The notes beneath the pieces were generated by a model. The model searched no databases and was not told the DNA's origin. It saw nothing but the letters and a program-made list of their open reading frames with translations. From NCBI GenBank assembly GCA_002842285.1, contig PHCJ01000008.1, positions 18,585 to 82,584 of the forward strand: DNA of 64,000 nucleotides, in the 5' to 3' direction. Source of the DNA: Betaproteobacteria bacterium HGW-Betaproteobacteria-22 (lineage in GTDB: Bacteria; Pseudomonadota; Gammaproteobacteria; Burkholderiales; Methylophilaceae). A program made the position numbers and the translations under genes. The first letter of the stretch is position 1. The number at the start of each line of letters is the position of its first letter. This document shows positions 33,723-43,953 of the stretch, piece after piece.

Positions 33723-35333
33723 ATGTCAACCAATGTAGAAGTCTGGAACGTCGAAGACAACAGTTTTTGGGAATCCACAGGCAAACGCATAGCTTATCGC
33801 AACCTGTGGATTTCAGTGCCGGCTCTGCTATGCGGATTTGCTGTGTGGCTGATGTGGGGCATTATTGCTGTGCAGATGAGTAATTTGGGTTTTCCGTTCA
33901 CTAAAGATGAGTTATTTACGCTGACGGCGATTTCCGGCCTTGCTGGTGCGACCATGCGGATTCCTTCTTCCTTCTTTATTCGCTTGGCCGGAGGCAGGAA
34001 TACTATATTTCTAACGACGGCAATGTTATTGAGCCCGGCAATCGGTACTGGTATAGCCTTGCAGCATCCTGAATGGCCGTTGTGGGTGTTTCAATTGATG
34101 GCACTCTGGTCAGGTGTAGGCGGTGGTAATTTTGCCAGTTCCATGAGTAACATCAGCACGTTTTTTCCTAAACGTCTTCAAGGTACGGCACTTGGCCTTA
34201 ATGCCGGTCTGGGAAATTTTGGCGTGACCACGATGCAGATATTGATCCCATTGGTCATGACGGTTGGTGTTTTTGGTGCATTGGGCGGTGATGCCACGCT
34301 GTTGGTAAAAGATAGTGGCTGGATCTTCGGCAAGATTCCAGCAGGCACACCAACTTTTATCCAGAATGCTGGTTTTGCCTGGGTACTGTCATTGGTGCCA
34401 TTGGCTGCATTGTGCTGGTTTGGCATGAACAATTTGCTGCCAATTTCTGCTGATGCGCGCGGCACTGTATTGTCATTTATAAAAATCACATGGCTTTACA
34501 CTTTGGCTTTTGTACCAGCAATTGCAGGGCTATATCTGTACTTGCCTGCACCTTCTGGCCTGGGGCTGCTGAATATGTGGGTGGTGATGCCGCTAATCAT
34601 CGTATCAACCTTGCTGGTAATGAAGCTTGCCGCATTTGGCACAATGAAAGAGAACATCGCCAAACAGTTCGCGATTTTCAAAAACAAACACACATGGTCG
34701 ATGACTGCGCTGTATCTGGTGACATTCGGCTCATTTATCGGGTTTTCAATGGCTTTGCCACTGTCCATTACCGTGATATTTGGTGAGCAGCATATCTTTG
34801 ACGCTGCAACACAAACCTGGTCGCACATTAAAAACCCGGCAGCGCCTTCAGCGCTGACTTACGCATGGATAGGGCCTTTTGTCGGTGCTTTGATTCGCCC
34901 GGTAGGCGGCTGGATTTCAGACAAGGTAGGCGGCTCTATCGTGACGCAGATTATTTCAGCTGTCATGGTTGCAGCCTCTGCTTATGCCGGCTACATCATG
35001 ATGCAAGCCTATCACTCTGCCACCCCTGAGATTTATTTCACACAATTCTTAATCGTGTTTGTGGTGTTGTTTGCAGCAACTGGTGTGGGCAATGGTTCAA
35101 CTTTCAGAACGGTCGGTGTGATTTTTGATCGTGTGCAGGCCGGCCCCGTGCTGGGCTGGACATCTGCTGTTGCCGCCTATGGCTCATTCATTGCGCCGGA
35201 AGTGATTAAAGGGCAAATCAAGGCAGGCACCCCTGAAATGGCGATGTATGGTTTTGCGGTGTTCTATGCGCTGTGCCTGATATTGAACTGGTGGTTCTAC
35301 CTGCGTGCAGGTAGCGAAATCAAGAACCCATAA
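33723..35333 (+). CDS. narK2: Nitrate/nitrite transporter NarK2-type (MFS)
   Basis: GGGNFASSMSNISTFFPKRLQGTALGLNAGLGNFGVTTMQ; start 33723 after AAGGAG. Confidence 0.92.
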   Translation: MSTNVEVWNVEDNSFWESTGKRIAYRNLWISVPALLCGFAVWLMWGIIAVQMSNLGFPFTKDELFTLTAISGLAGATMRIPSSFFIRLAGGRNTIFLTTAMLLSPAIGTGIALQHPEWPLWVFQLMALWSGVGGGNFASSMSNISTFFPKRLQGTALGLNAGLGNFGVTTMQILIPLVMTVGVFGALGGDATLLVKDSGWIFGKIPAGTPTFIQNAGFAWVLSLVPLAALCWFGMNNLLPISADARGTVLSFIKITWLYTLAFVPAIAGLYLYLPAPSGLGLLNMWVVMPLIIVSTLLVMKLAAFGTMKENIAKQFAIFKNKHTWSMTALYLVTFGSFIGFSMALPLSITVIFGEQHIFDAATQTWSHIKNPAAPSALTYAWIGPFVGALIRPVGGWISDKVGGSIVTQIISAVMVAASAYAGYIMMQAYHSATPEIYFTQFLIVFVVLFAATGVGNGSTFRTVGVIFDRVQAGPVLGWTSAVAAYGSFIAPEVIKGQIKAGTPEMAMYGFAVFYALCLILNWWFYLRAGSEIKNP

Positions 35334-35380
35334 ATTTAACCAGTAGAACTGTTAAAAGAATTAATCAAGGAGTCTGAGCG

Positions 35381-38300
35381 ATGAGTCACTTTCTGGATAG
35401 GCTTAAATTTTTCGATAAGGTTAAGGCAACCTTTTCAAATAATCACGGCATCGTTACTAATGAGGATCGTCAGTGGGAAGACGTGTACCGTCACCGCTGG
35501 CAGCATGACAAGGTCGTGCGTTCCACCCACGGTGTGAACTGTACCGGCGGCTGTTCATGGAAAATCTTTGTAAAGAATGGTTTAGTTTCTTTCGAAATGC
35601 AGCAGACGGATTATCCACGCACCCGTGATGATCTGCCGGATCATGAGCCACGCGGTTGTCAGCGAGGCGCATCATTCTCCTGGTATCTGTATAGCCCTCA
35701 TCGCATCAAGCATCCGCTCATTCGCGGCCGTTTGATTGACCTGTATCGCGCCGAGCGTAAAACAGGTAAAGATCCGGTTGAGGCGTGGGCAGCCATTCAG
35801 GCAGATGAGCAGAAACGCAAATCCTACACGGCGGTACGCGGTTTGGGTGGTTTTGTACGCACTTCATGGGATGAAGTGAATGAAATCATCGCGGCTGCCA
35901 ATGTCTACACGATTAAAAAATGGGGTCCAGACCGCATTTTCGGTTTTTCACCCATCCCCGCAATGTCGATGATTTCTTACGCCGCAGGCTCCCGATACCT
36001 CTCCCTGATTGGGGCTGCCTGTGGTTCTTTCTATGACTGGTACTGCGACTTGCCTGCTGCAAGTCCGCAGACATGGGGCGAGCAGACTGACGTGCCTGAA
36101 GCTGCTGACTGGTATAACTCTACCTACATTATCATTACCGGTGCCAACCTGCCAATGACACGTACGCCGGATGCACACTTTGCTTCAGAAGTGCGCTATA
36201 AGGGTGCAAAAATCGTAGCAATGGCGCCGGATTATGCTGAGTTCTGCAAGTTCTCTGATTTATGGATGCCAATCAAACAGGGGACGGATGCTGCAGCCTT
36301 TCTGGCAATGGGACACGTTGCCTTGAAAGAATTTTATATCAACAGTCAGGATCCATATTTCCAAGAATATGCGCGTAAATATACCGACATGCCGATGCAG
36401 GTGATGCTGCGTAAGCATGACGGTACTTATGTTTCTGATAGATTCTTGCGTGCTTCTGATTTTGACGGTGCGTTGGGCGAAACCAATAACCCCGAGTGGA
36501 AAACGATCGTTTTTGATCGTAAATCATGTGCATTTGTTGCACCTAACGGCAGTATCGGCTATCGCTGGGGTGAAGATGGCAAGTGGAACTTGCTGGAAAA
36601 AACCGGCAGTCAGGAAATTACAGCTGAACTAACCTGCATCGATGATCGAGATGAAGTGGTGTCGGTCGGCTTTCCGCACTTTACACATGGTGAAGGTGAT
36701 TTGCTGTACAGAAATGTACCTGCAAGAAAAGTGAAACTGGCAAATGGTGAAGAAGTGCTGGTTGCGACAGTGTTTGATTTGCAGGTCGCGCAGTATGGTA
36801 TAGACCGCGGTTTGGATGGCGGAAACGTTGCCAAGGACTATAACGACGCTAACGTAGCCTATACACCAGCATGGGCTGAAAAGGTGACAGGTGTCAAAGC
36901 CGCTGACATTGAGCGCACAGGCCGTGAATTTGCCTACAATGCCTCAAAAACCAAAGGTAAGTCCATGGTCATCATGGGTGCCGCGATTAATCACTGGTAT
37001 CACAATGATTTGGCGTATCGTTCAATCATGAACCTGCTGCATATGTGCGGCTGCGTAGGCCAAACAGGTGGTGGCTGGGCACACTATGTGGGTCAGGAAA
37101 AACTGCGCCCTCAGGCAGGCTGGGCACCGATTGCCTTCGCGCTGGATTGGCATCGTCCACCTCGCCACACTAACTCTACCTCATACTGGTACTTCCATAC
37201 CGATCAATGGCGCTATGAAACGCTGAATGCTGACAGTTTGCTGTCACCTGCCGGTAAAGGTAAGAATCGCGGTAATTCCATTGCCGATTACAACGTGAAG
37301 GCAGCACGTATGGGCTGGTTGCCATCGATGCCAAACTTCAATGCCAACCCGATTGAACTGGCTGAAGAAGCGATGAAAAACGGCGCTACAGATGAAGCAT
37401 CGGTTGCCAAATACGTGGCAGCCAAGTTGAAATCCGGCGAGCTGGACGTCGCTTATGCTGACCCTGACAACCCTGTGAACTGGCCACGCAACCTGTTTGT
37501 GTGGCGTGCCAACCTGATTGGCTCTTCTGCCAAAGGGCATGAGTATTTCCTGAAACATCTGCTAGGCGCACAAAATGGTGTGTTGCAGGAATCAGGCGCT
37601 GGCCGTGGCAACAAAGAAGTGAAATGGCATGAAGATGCGCCCATCGGCAAGCTGGACTTGATGGTGGATATCAATTTCCGTCTCAATTCTACCGGCGCCT
37701 ATTCAGACATTATCTTGCCAACGGCAACCTGGTATGAAAAAAATGACCTGAATACGACAGATATGCATCCGTTCATTCATCCGCTGTCAGAAGCGGTGTC
37801 ACCAGGCTGGGAATCTAAATCAGACTGGCAGATTTTCAAGACCATTGCCAAGACCTTCTCACCGTTAGCCGAAAAGCATCTGGGCACCAAAAAAGAGGTG
37901 GTGGCTTTACCGATGCAGCATGACTCAGCTGCCGAGCTGGCACAGCCCTTTGGTGAAGTGAAAAACTGGAAAGAGGGTGATTGTGAGCCGATACCAGGCA
38001 AGACCATGGCGATTATCAAACTGGTGGAGCGTACTTATGGTGACACTTACCGTAAGTTCATTGCGCTAGGCCCCTTGATGACCAAGCTTGGTAACAACAT
38101 CAAAGGCATCGACTGGAATACAGACAGTGAATACGAGCAACTGAAAAAACATAACAGCACGGTGAAAGAGCTAGGCGTTTCCTTCGGCATGCCGTCATTG
38201 GCTGAAGATATCGAGGTGTGCGATTCTGTGATGCGTATGGCACCGGAAACCAACGGTGAAGTGGCGCATAAATCATGGAGCGCGCTGTCACATAAAACCG

Positions 38301-39130
38301 GTATTGACCATCATCATCTGTATGCAGGGCGCCATGAAGATAAGTTCACGTTCAAGGATATTCAGGCGCAGCCACGCAAGATCATTACCGCGCCAACCTG
38401 GTCCGGTATTGAATCCGAGCATGTTTCGTACACTGCCGGTTACACCAATATCCATGAACACATTCCGTTCCGCACACTGACCGGACGTGCACATTTCTAT
38501 CAAGACCATGAATGGATGCTGGACTTTGGTGAGGGCTTCTGTACCTACAAACCCATGGTGGATTTAGGTGAACTGAATGCCTTGCCAAAACATGTAACAG
38601 CCAAGCCACATCTCGAGCTGAACTGGATCACACCGCACTCTAAATGGGGTATTCACTCATCTTATCAGGATAACCTGCGTATGTTGACATTGTTCCGCGG
38701 CGGCCCATATGTCTGGGTGTCTGAAGACGATGCCAAATCAGTCGGCATTGAAGATAACGACTGGGTCGAGGCAGTGAATCACAATGGTGCAACGGTAGCA
38801 CGAGCTGTGGTTTCTCAGCGTATTCCACGCGGCATGGCCATGATGTACCACGCGCAGGAAAAAAATATCAACGTGCCCGGTTCGCCCACTACAGGTAAAC
38901 GTGGCGGTATTTTGAATGCCGTGACTCGAGTCATCATGAAGCCAACCAATATGATTGGCGGCTATGCGCAGCTTTCTTACGGCTTTAATTATTACGGCAC
39001 CGTAGGTTGCCAGCGCGACACGATGGTGGCATTGCACAAGATAGCGGATAAGGATGTGGATTGGCTGGAACGCCCGCTCACCCCGGAACGCGAAGCCCAA
39101 CTCAACCCTGTCGGTATCGGCGCTAAATAA
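35381..39130 (+). CDS. narG: Respiratory nitrate reductase alpha subunit
   Basis: 1249 aa, VVRSTHGVNCTGGCSWKIFVKNGLVSFEMQQTDYP, molybdoenzyme core. Confidence 0.97.
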   Translation: MSHFLDRLKFFDKVKATFSNNHGIVTNEDRQWEDVYRHRWQHDKVVRSTHGVNCTGGCSWKIFVKNGLVSFEMQQTDYPRTRDDLPDHEPRGCQRGASFSWYLYSPHRIKHPLIRGRLIDLYRAERKTGKDPVEAWAAIQADEQKRKSYTAVRGLGGFVRTSWDEVNEIIAAANVYTIKKWGPDRIFGFSPIPAMSMISYAAGSRYLSLIGAACGSFYDWYCDLPAASPQTWGEQTDVPEAADWYNSTYIIITGANLPMTRTPDAHFASEVRYKGAKIVAMAPDYAEFCKFSDLWMPIKQGTDAAAFLAMGHVALKEFYINSQDPYFQEYARKYTDMPMQVMLRKHDGTYVSDRFLRASDFDGALGETNNPEWKTIVFDRKSCAFVAPNGSIGYRWGEDGKWNLLEKTGSQEITAELTCIDDRDEVVSVGFPHFTHGEGDLLYRNVPARKVKLANGEEVLVATVFDLQVAQYGIDRGLDGGNVAKDYNDANVAYTPAWAEKVTGVKAADIERTGREFAYNASKTKGKSMVIMGAAINHWYHNDLAYRSIMNLLHMCGCVGQTGGGWAHYVGQEKLRPQAGWAPIAFALDWHRPPRHTNSTSYWYFHTDQWRYETLNADSLLSPAGKGKNRGNSIADYNVKAARMGWLPSMPNFNANPIELAEEAMKNGATDEASVAKYVAAKLKSGELDVAYADPDNPVNWPRNLFVWRANLIGSSAKGHEYFLKHLLGAQNGVLQESGAGRGNKEVKWHEDAPIGKLDLMVDINFRLNSTGAYSDIILPTATWYEKNDLNTTDMHPFIHPLSEAVSPGWESKSDWQIFKTIAKTFSPLAEKHLGTKKEVVALPMQHDSAAELAQPFGEVKNWKEGDCEPIPGKTMAIIKLVERTYGDTYRKFIALGPLMTKLGNNIKGIDWNTDSEYEQLKKHNSTVKELGVSFGMPSLAEDIEVCDSVMRMAPETNGEVAHKSWSALSHKTGIDHHHLYAGRHEDKFTFKDIQAQPRKIITAPTWSGIESEHVSYTAGYTNIHEHIPFRTLTGRAHFYQDHEWMLDFGEGFCTYKPMVDLGELNALPKHVTAKPHLELNWITPHSKWGIHSSYQDNLRMLTLFRGGPYVWVSEDDAKSVGIEDNDWVEAVNHNGATVARAVVSQRIPRGMAMMYHAQEKNINVPGSPTTGKRGGILNAVTRVIMKPTNMIGGYAQLSYGFNYYGTVGCQRDTMVALHKIADKDVDWLERPLTPEREAQLNPVGIGAK

Positions 39131-39151
39131 ATAAGGCATCAGGAGAATATT

Positions 39152-40699
39152 ATGAAAGTACGTGCCCAATTCGCCTTTGTCTTTAATCTGGACAAATGCA
39201 TCGGCTGTCACACCTGTTCGGTGACCTGTAAGAACGTATGGACGAATCGAAAAGGGGTGGAATACGCCTGGTTCAATAACGTTGAATCCAAACCCGGCGT
39301 CGGTTACCCGAAACAGTGGGAAAATCAGGAAGTATGGAAGGGTGGCTGGGAGCTTAAAAACGGCAAGCTGGAGCTTAAATCCGGCAGCCGCACATCTAAA
39401 TTGCTCAATATTTTTGCCAACCCAGATATGCCGCAGATTGACGATTATTACGAGCCATTTACCTACAATTACGCACATTTACAAAATGCACCGTTGTCGG
39501 AAGCTACGCCAACGGCACGCCCGATTTCACAGATCACCGGTGAAAGCATGGAGAAGATCAAATGGGGGCCAAACTGGGAAGATGACCTGGCTGGCGAGTA
39601 CCATAAACGCAGCAAAGACAAGAATATGGATAATATCCAGAAAGAGATGTATGGACAATTTGAAAATACTTTCCATATGTATCTGCCGCGTATCTGTAAC
39701 CACTGTCTGAACGCCTCCTGTGTTGCGGCCTGCCCATCAGGCTCTATCTATAAGCGTGAAGAAGATGGCATCGTGCTGGTGGATCAGGATAAATGCCGTG
39801 GCTGGCGTATGTGTGTCAGTTCATGCCCATACAAAAAAGTGTTCTATAACTGGGAGTCAGGCAAGGCTGAGAAGTGTATCGGCTGCTATCCGCGTGTTGA
39901 GTCTGGCATGCCTACCGTGTGTTCAGAATCCTGCGTCGGGCGTATCCGTTACAACGGCATCATGCTGTACGATGCCGATCGTATCGAAGAGCTGGCCAGC
40001 ATGGAAAACGAGCAGGATTTGTATGAAGCACAGTGCAAAATCTTCCTCGACCCGAATGACCCTCAGGTTATCGCGGCAGCGCGCGCTGAGGGCATTAATG
40101 AAGACTGGCTGGATGCAGCACGTAAATCACCTATCTGGAAAATGGCCATGGACTGGAAGATTGCTTTCCCGATGCATCCTGAGTTCCGTACCTTGCCGAT
40201 GGTTTGGTATGTGCCGCCACTTTCGCCCGTGCAGTCACAGATTGACCAGGGCAATTTACCGGTTGGTCCGGATGGTGCGATTCCTGTTTCCGGCACAATG
40301 CGTCTGCCAATCGAATATCTGGCAAACCTGTTAACAGCAGGCAAGACCGCACCGATTGAAAGTGCTTTGAACCGTTTGATTGCGATGCGCAGTTATCAGC
40401 GTTCAGTGCATGTGGAAGGCGTAGCGGATACACGTGCGCTTGATGCTGCTGGCATTACAGAAGAACAGGCTAAAGAGATGTATCGTTATCTCGCGATTGC
40501 CAATTACGAAGACCGTTTTGTGATTCCGACTGGCCATACAGAAGAAACACTGGATGATGCGTTTGGATTCCAGGGCCAGAATGGCTTCAGTTTCGGTAAC
40601 GACAGTTCACATGGCGTTTCCAAGATCACGTTATTTCCACGCCGCCGTAAAGACACGGTGGAACCAAAAGAACTCGCGCCATCAAGCGATAACAGTTAA
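39152..40699 (+). CDS. narH: Respiratory nitrate reductase beta subunit
   Basis: FNLDKCIGCHTCSVTCKNVWTNRKGVEYAWFNNVESKPG; multiple Fe-S motifs. Confidence 0.97.
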   Translation: MKVRAQFAFVFNLDKCIGCHTCSVTCKNVWTNRKGVEYAWFNNVESKPGVGYPKQWENQEVWKGGWELKNGKLELKSGSRTSKLLNIFANPDMPQIDDYYEPFTYNYAHLQNAPLSEATPTARPISQITGESMEKIKWGPNWEDDLAGEYHKRSKDKNMDNIQKEMYGQFENTFHMYLPRICNHCLNASCVAACPSGSIYKREEDGIVLVDQDKCRGWRMCVSSCPYKKVFYNWESGKAEKCIGCYPRVESGMPTVCSESCVGRIRYNGIMLYDADRIEELASMENEQDLYEAQCKIFLDPNDPQVIAAARAEGINEDWLDAARKSPIWKMAMDWKIAFPMHPEFRTLPMVWYVPPLSPVQSQIDQGNLPVGPDGAIPVSGTMRLPIEYLANLLTAGKTAPIESALNRLIAMRSYQRSVHVEGVADTRALDAAGITEEQAKEMYRYLAIANYEDRFVIPTGHTEETLDDAFGFQGQNGFSFGNDSSHGVSKITLFPRRRKDTVEPKELAPSSDNS

Positions 40700-40711
40700 G
40701 GGGCAGGCATC

Positions 40712-41227
40712 ATGAAAATCTATAAATTGTTATCAGTATTACTGGAATATCCAGATCAGGAGTTGATAGACCATATTCCAGAACTTCAGCAAGCAATGGC
40801 GCAACTGGACGCTGATGTTGCTGAGATTGAAGCTTTGCAAGGTTTTATCAATCATTTACAAAGCATGCCAGTTACCGAGTTGCAGGCAGACTATGTGAAG
40901 ACCTTTGACATGGTGCCCGAGCATAGTCTGCATCTTACGCATCATTTATTCGGCGATGACAAAAACCGTGGCCCGGCGCTGATTGATTTGGGTGAGTTAT
41001 ATAAGGATTACGGTGTGGAAGTAGTCACGAACGAGTTGCCTGACTATTTGCCATTGATTCTTGAGTTCACGGCCTATCTGGATGACAACGAAGGCACGGT
41101 GTTTTTATCCGATGCCAAAAAAGTGCTGAGTGTGCTTACCGAGAATTTAACCAAAGCTGAAAGCCCATACGCAGCATTGCTTTCAATTGTTGAAAATCGG
41201 GCAACACTTAGCAAGCTGGCAGCATAA
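40712..41227 (+). CDS. narJ: Nitrate reductase molybdenum cofactor assembly chaperone
   Basis: KLLSVLLEYPDQELIDHIPEL; YVKTFDMVPEHSLHLTHHLFGDDKNRGPALIDL; between narH and narI. Confidence 0.95.
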   Translation: MKIYKLLSVLLEYPDQELIDHIPELQQAMAQLDADVAEIEALQGFINHLQSMPVTELQADYVKTFDMVPEHSLHLTHHLFGDDKNRGPALIDLGELYKDYGVEVVTNELPDYLPLILEFTAYLDDNEGTVFLSDAKKVLSVLTENLTKAESPYAALLSIVENRATLSKLAA

Positions 41228-41238
41228 AGGAGAACAAA

Positions 41239-41928
41239 ATGGACCTACATAATTTTCTTTACGGCATTTACCCTTACATCGCATTGAGTGTGTTTTTGCT
41301 GGGTAGCTGGTTGCGCTTTGACCGCGAGCAATATACCTGGAAAAGCGATTCCAGCCAGTTGCTTTCAAAGGCCAACATGCGGCTGGGCAGCAACCTGTTT
41401 CATGTGGGAATTATCGCGATATTTTTCGGGCATTTTGTCGGCTTGCTCACGCCGCATAGCTGGTTTCAGGCGATGGGCGTTTCCGATATGGCGCACCAGA
41501 TGGTTGCGATCTGGGCAGGGTCAATTTTTGGCATCATGTGCTTAATTGGCGGTGCCATATTGTGGGTGCGCCGCATGTTCAATGCGCGTGTATCCGCTGC
41601 GAGCCGCGGCTCAGACAAGTTCATCCTGACCTGGCTGCTGATTACCTTGCTGCTTGGGCTTTCTACCATTCCTGTGTCTATCGGGCATGCCAACCATGAC
41701 AATCCTGCCGTGATGATCGCGCTGGCGGAGTGGGTACAAAGCATTGTTTACTTGCGTCCAGACCCTGCACTGTTAAACGGCGTGGATACCATTTTCAAAG
41801 TGCATCTGTTCTTTGGCATGACGGTGTTCCTGGTGTTTCCGTTCACGCGTATGGTGCACGTCTGGAGCGCGCCATTCGGTTACGTAGCAAGGCCTTATCA
41901 AATAGTTCGTAGCAAACGTTTCCGTTAA
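41239..41928 (+). CDS. narI: Respiratory nitrate reductase gamma subunit (cytochrome b)
   Basis: 229 aa, NLFHVGIIAIFFGHFVGLLTP; HLFFGMTVFLVFPFTRMVHVWSAP. Confidence 0.96.
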   Translation: MDLHNFLYGIYPYIALSVFLLGSWLRFDREQYTWKSDSSQLLSKANMRLGSNLFHVGIIAIFFGHFVGLLTPHSWFQAMGVSDMAHQMVAIWAGSIFGIMCLIGGAILWVRRMFNARVSAASRGSDKFILTWLLITLLLGLSTIPVSIGHANHDNPAVMIALAEWVQSIVYLRPDPALLNGVDTIFKVHLFFGMTVFLVFPFTRMVHVWSAPFGYVARPYQIVRSKRFR

Positions 41929-41942
41929 CGAGCGTTGCAAAC

Positions 41943-42611
41943 ATGCGTGATGTTTCGAAATTTCTAAGCGGTTTTCGGCGCTTTCAGCAGAATTATCTGG
42001 GCGAACGGCATGAGTTGTTTGATCAATTGATCCAGCAAGGCCAGCGCCCTAGGGTGCTGATGATTGCCTGCTGTGATTCGCGCTGCGACCCGGCTTTGCT
42101 GACGGATTGCGATCCTGGTGATATGTTTGTAGTGCGCAATGTTGCCAATCTGGTTCCTCCCCATGTTCAGGCGACTTACTTTGCTGCGACAACATCAGCG
42201 ATCGCATTTGCTGTGCATAATCTGGAAGTCGAGCATATCATTGTGATGGGGCACGCGCAGTGCGGCGGCATCCGCGCCCTGATGGAGCATAAAACACCAA
42301 CCTGTAACGAAGAGGAATTGATTGCCAAGTGGTTAGGCATTGCCGAAGATGCGCGCCAGCAGGTACTGAAAGAATTTCAAGATAAGCCTATGCAAACACT
42401 GACGCATGCATGTGAGCAGTCTGCCATTCTGGTGTCATTGGAAAACCTGATGTCTTACCCATGGATCAGCAGTCGTGTACATCAAGGTAAACTTGCATTG
42501 CATGGCTGGTATTTTGATATGCAAAACGGCGAACTGTATGAATATACGCCTGAAACGGGTGCTTTTCAGGTATTGGTAGATAAGCTGGAAGCGGCAGTCA
42601 GCGAGACCTAA
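41943..42611 (+). CDS. Beta-class carbonic anhydrase
   Basis: Zn-ligand motifs ACCDSRCDP and MGHAQCGGIRAL. Confidence 0.93.
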   Translation: MRDVSKFLSGFRRFQQNYLGERHELFDQLIQQGQRPRVLMIACCDSRCDPALLTDCDPGDMFVVRNVANLVPPHVQATYFAATTSAIAFAVHNLEVEHIIVMGHAQCGGIRALMEHKTPTCNEEELIAKWLGIAEDARQQVLKEFQDKPMQTLTHACEQSAILVSLENLMSYPWISSRVHQGKLALHGWYFDMQNGELYEYTPETGAFQVLVDKLEAAVSET

Positions 42612-42682
42612 ATATCATATTTACCTTTGACAGCTGAGAAATTAAAAAATAGTAAGTTTAAATTCAAGTAAAGGACATCACG

Positions 42683-43945
42683 ATGAATCGTCGATTAAAA
42701 ATTTCTGTAGTTTCAGCTCTTTTGGCCATGTACGTATTGCCGGCCATGGCAGAAGAGGCAGCGCAAGCCGCTTCATTAAAAGAGGCGATCACGGAGGGTA
42801 AACCTACGATTAACTTTAAGTTTCGTTACGAAAATGTGAATCAGGAAGGCACGCTGGACACGGCAGAAGCCTTCACGCTGCGCAGTTTGATTGGCTGGAA
42901 GACCAAGCCTTTTCATGACGTCAGTGTCACCGCTGAAGTGTATGGCCTGAGCCCATTGAATGATGATTATAACGATGCCAAGAAAGGCAAACCAATCGTC
43001 AGCAGAAAGAAATACTCCACGATTGCTGACCCGGAAGACTACGATTTTCATCAACTGTATGTAGAGTGGAGCGGGCTTCCTGATTCTTCCTTCAAATTAG
43101 GCCGTCAGGCGATGGTGCTGGATAACTGGCGCTACATTGGCGATGTGCGCTTCCGTCAGAACTGGCAAGTATTCAATGGGCTGTCATTTTTGAACAAAAG
43201 CCTGCCGAATACCGAAATTGCACTGGCGCACTACGAACAAGTAAAAACAATCAACACCAAAATTGAAAATGCCAATATTGAAATCGCCAATGTGAAATAC
43301 AGTTTCACGCCTACTACCAGCTTGGTCGGATATGGTTATTTAATTGATTGGGATGGCAAAGCGCAACAGGCAAAATCCAATAAAACCTTCGGCCTACGTC
43401 TTGATGGCAGTCAGAAACTAGATGGTCACTGGAAAGTTTTATATACCGCTGAATATGCCAAACAGGACGATTACAAAGACGGCAGTAAACTGATTGACAA
43501 TCATTATTACCGAGTCGGTGCAGGTGCAGGCTATGGCGACTGGTTCCTGCGCATCGATCAGGAAAAACTATCCGGCAACTCTGATAATAAAGCTTTCCAG
43601 ACCCCACTAGGCACCAATCACCTGTTTCAGGGCTGGGCTGACTTGTTCCTGGTTACGCCTAACCAAGGCATAGAAGACACGATATTGATTGCCGGCGGTA
43701 AGGTGATGGATGCCACGATTAAAGCAGAATATCACTTTATCAACTCAGACCGTAATTTTGCTAAAGTGGGCGGCGGCACGGGTGACCGATACGGTAAGGA
43801 GTTTGACTTGGGTGTGTATTACAAATTTACCAAACAAATCTCAGGCTCTGTTGAGTATGCTAATTTCAGAGAAGATGATGAATACAAAGCCGGTCGCAAA
43901 CGTGACACCGAGAAGTTCTGGTTAACTGCGGTATATGCGTTTTAA
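42683..43945 (+). CDS. Outer-membrane porin (alginate-export/OprD-like beta-barrel)
   Basis: Signal peptide; KLGRQAMVLDNWRYIGDVRFRQNWQVFNGLSFLNKSLPNTEIALAHYE; terminal FWLTAVYAF. Confidence 0.82.
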   Translation: MNRRLKISVVSALLAMYVLPAMAEEAAQAASLKEAITEGKPTINFKFRYENVNQEGTLDTAEAFTLRSLIGWKTKPFHDVSVTAEVYGLSPLNDDYNDAKKGKPIVSRKKYSTIADPEDYDFHQLYVEWSGLPDSSFKLGRQAMVLDNWRYIGDVRFRQNWQVFNGLSFLNKSLPNTEIALAHYEQVKTINTKIENANIEIANVKYSFTPTTSLVGYGYLIDWDGKAQQAKSNKTFGLRLDGSQKLDGHWKVLYTAEYAKQDDYKDGSKLIDNHYYRVGAGAGYGDWFLRIDQEKLSGNSDNKAFQTPLGTNHLFQGWADLFLVTPNQGIEDTILIAGGKVMDATIKAEYHFINSDRNFAKVGGGTGDRYGKEFDLGVYYKFTKQISGSVEYANFREDDEYKAGRKRDTEKFWLTAVYAF

Positions 43946-43953
43946 CTAATCCG

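Noticed and set aside
38738-39478. 246-aa minus-strand ORF antisense to narG/narH
   Set aside because: Spans the narG-narH junction on the opposite strand and shows no recognisable domain; likely a spurious shadow ORF.
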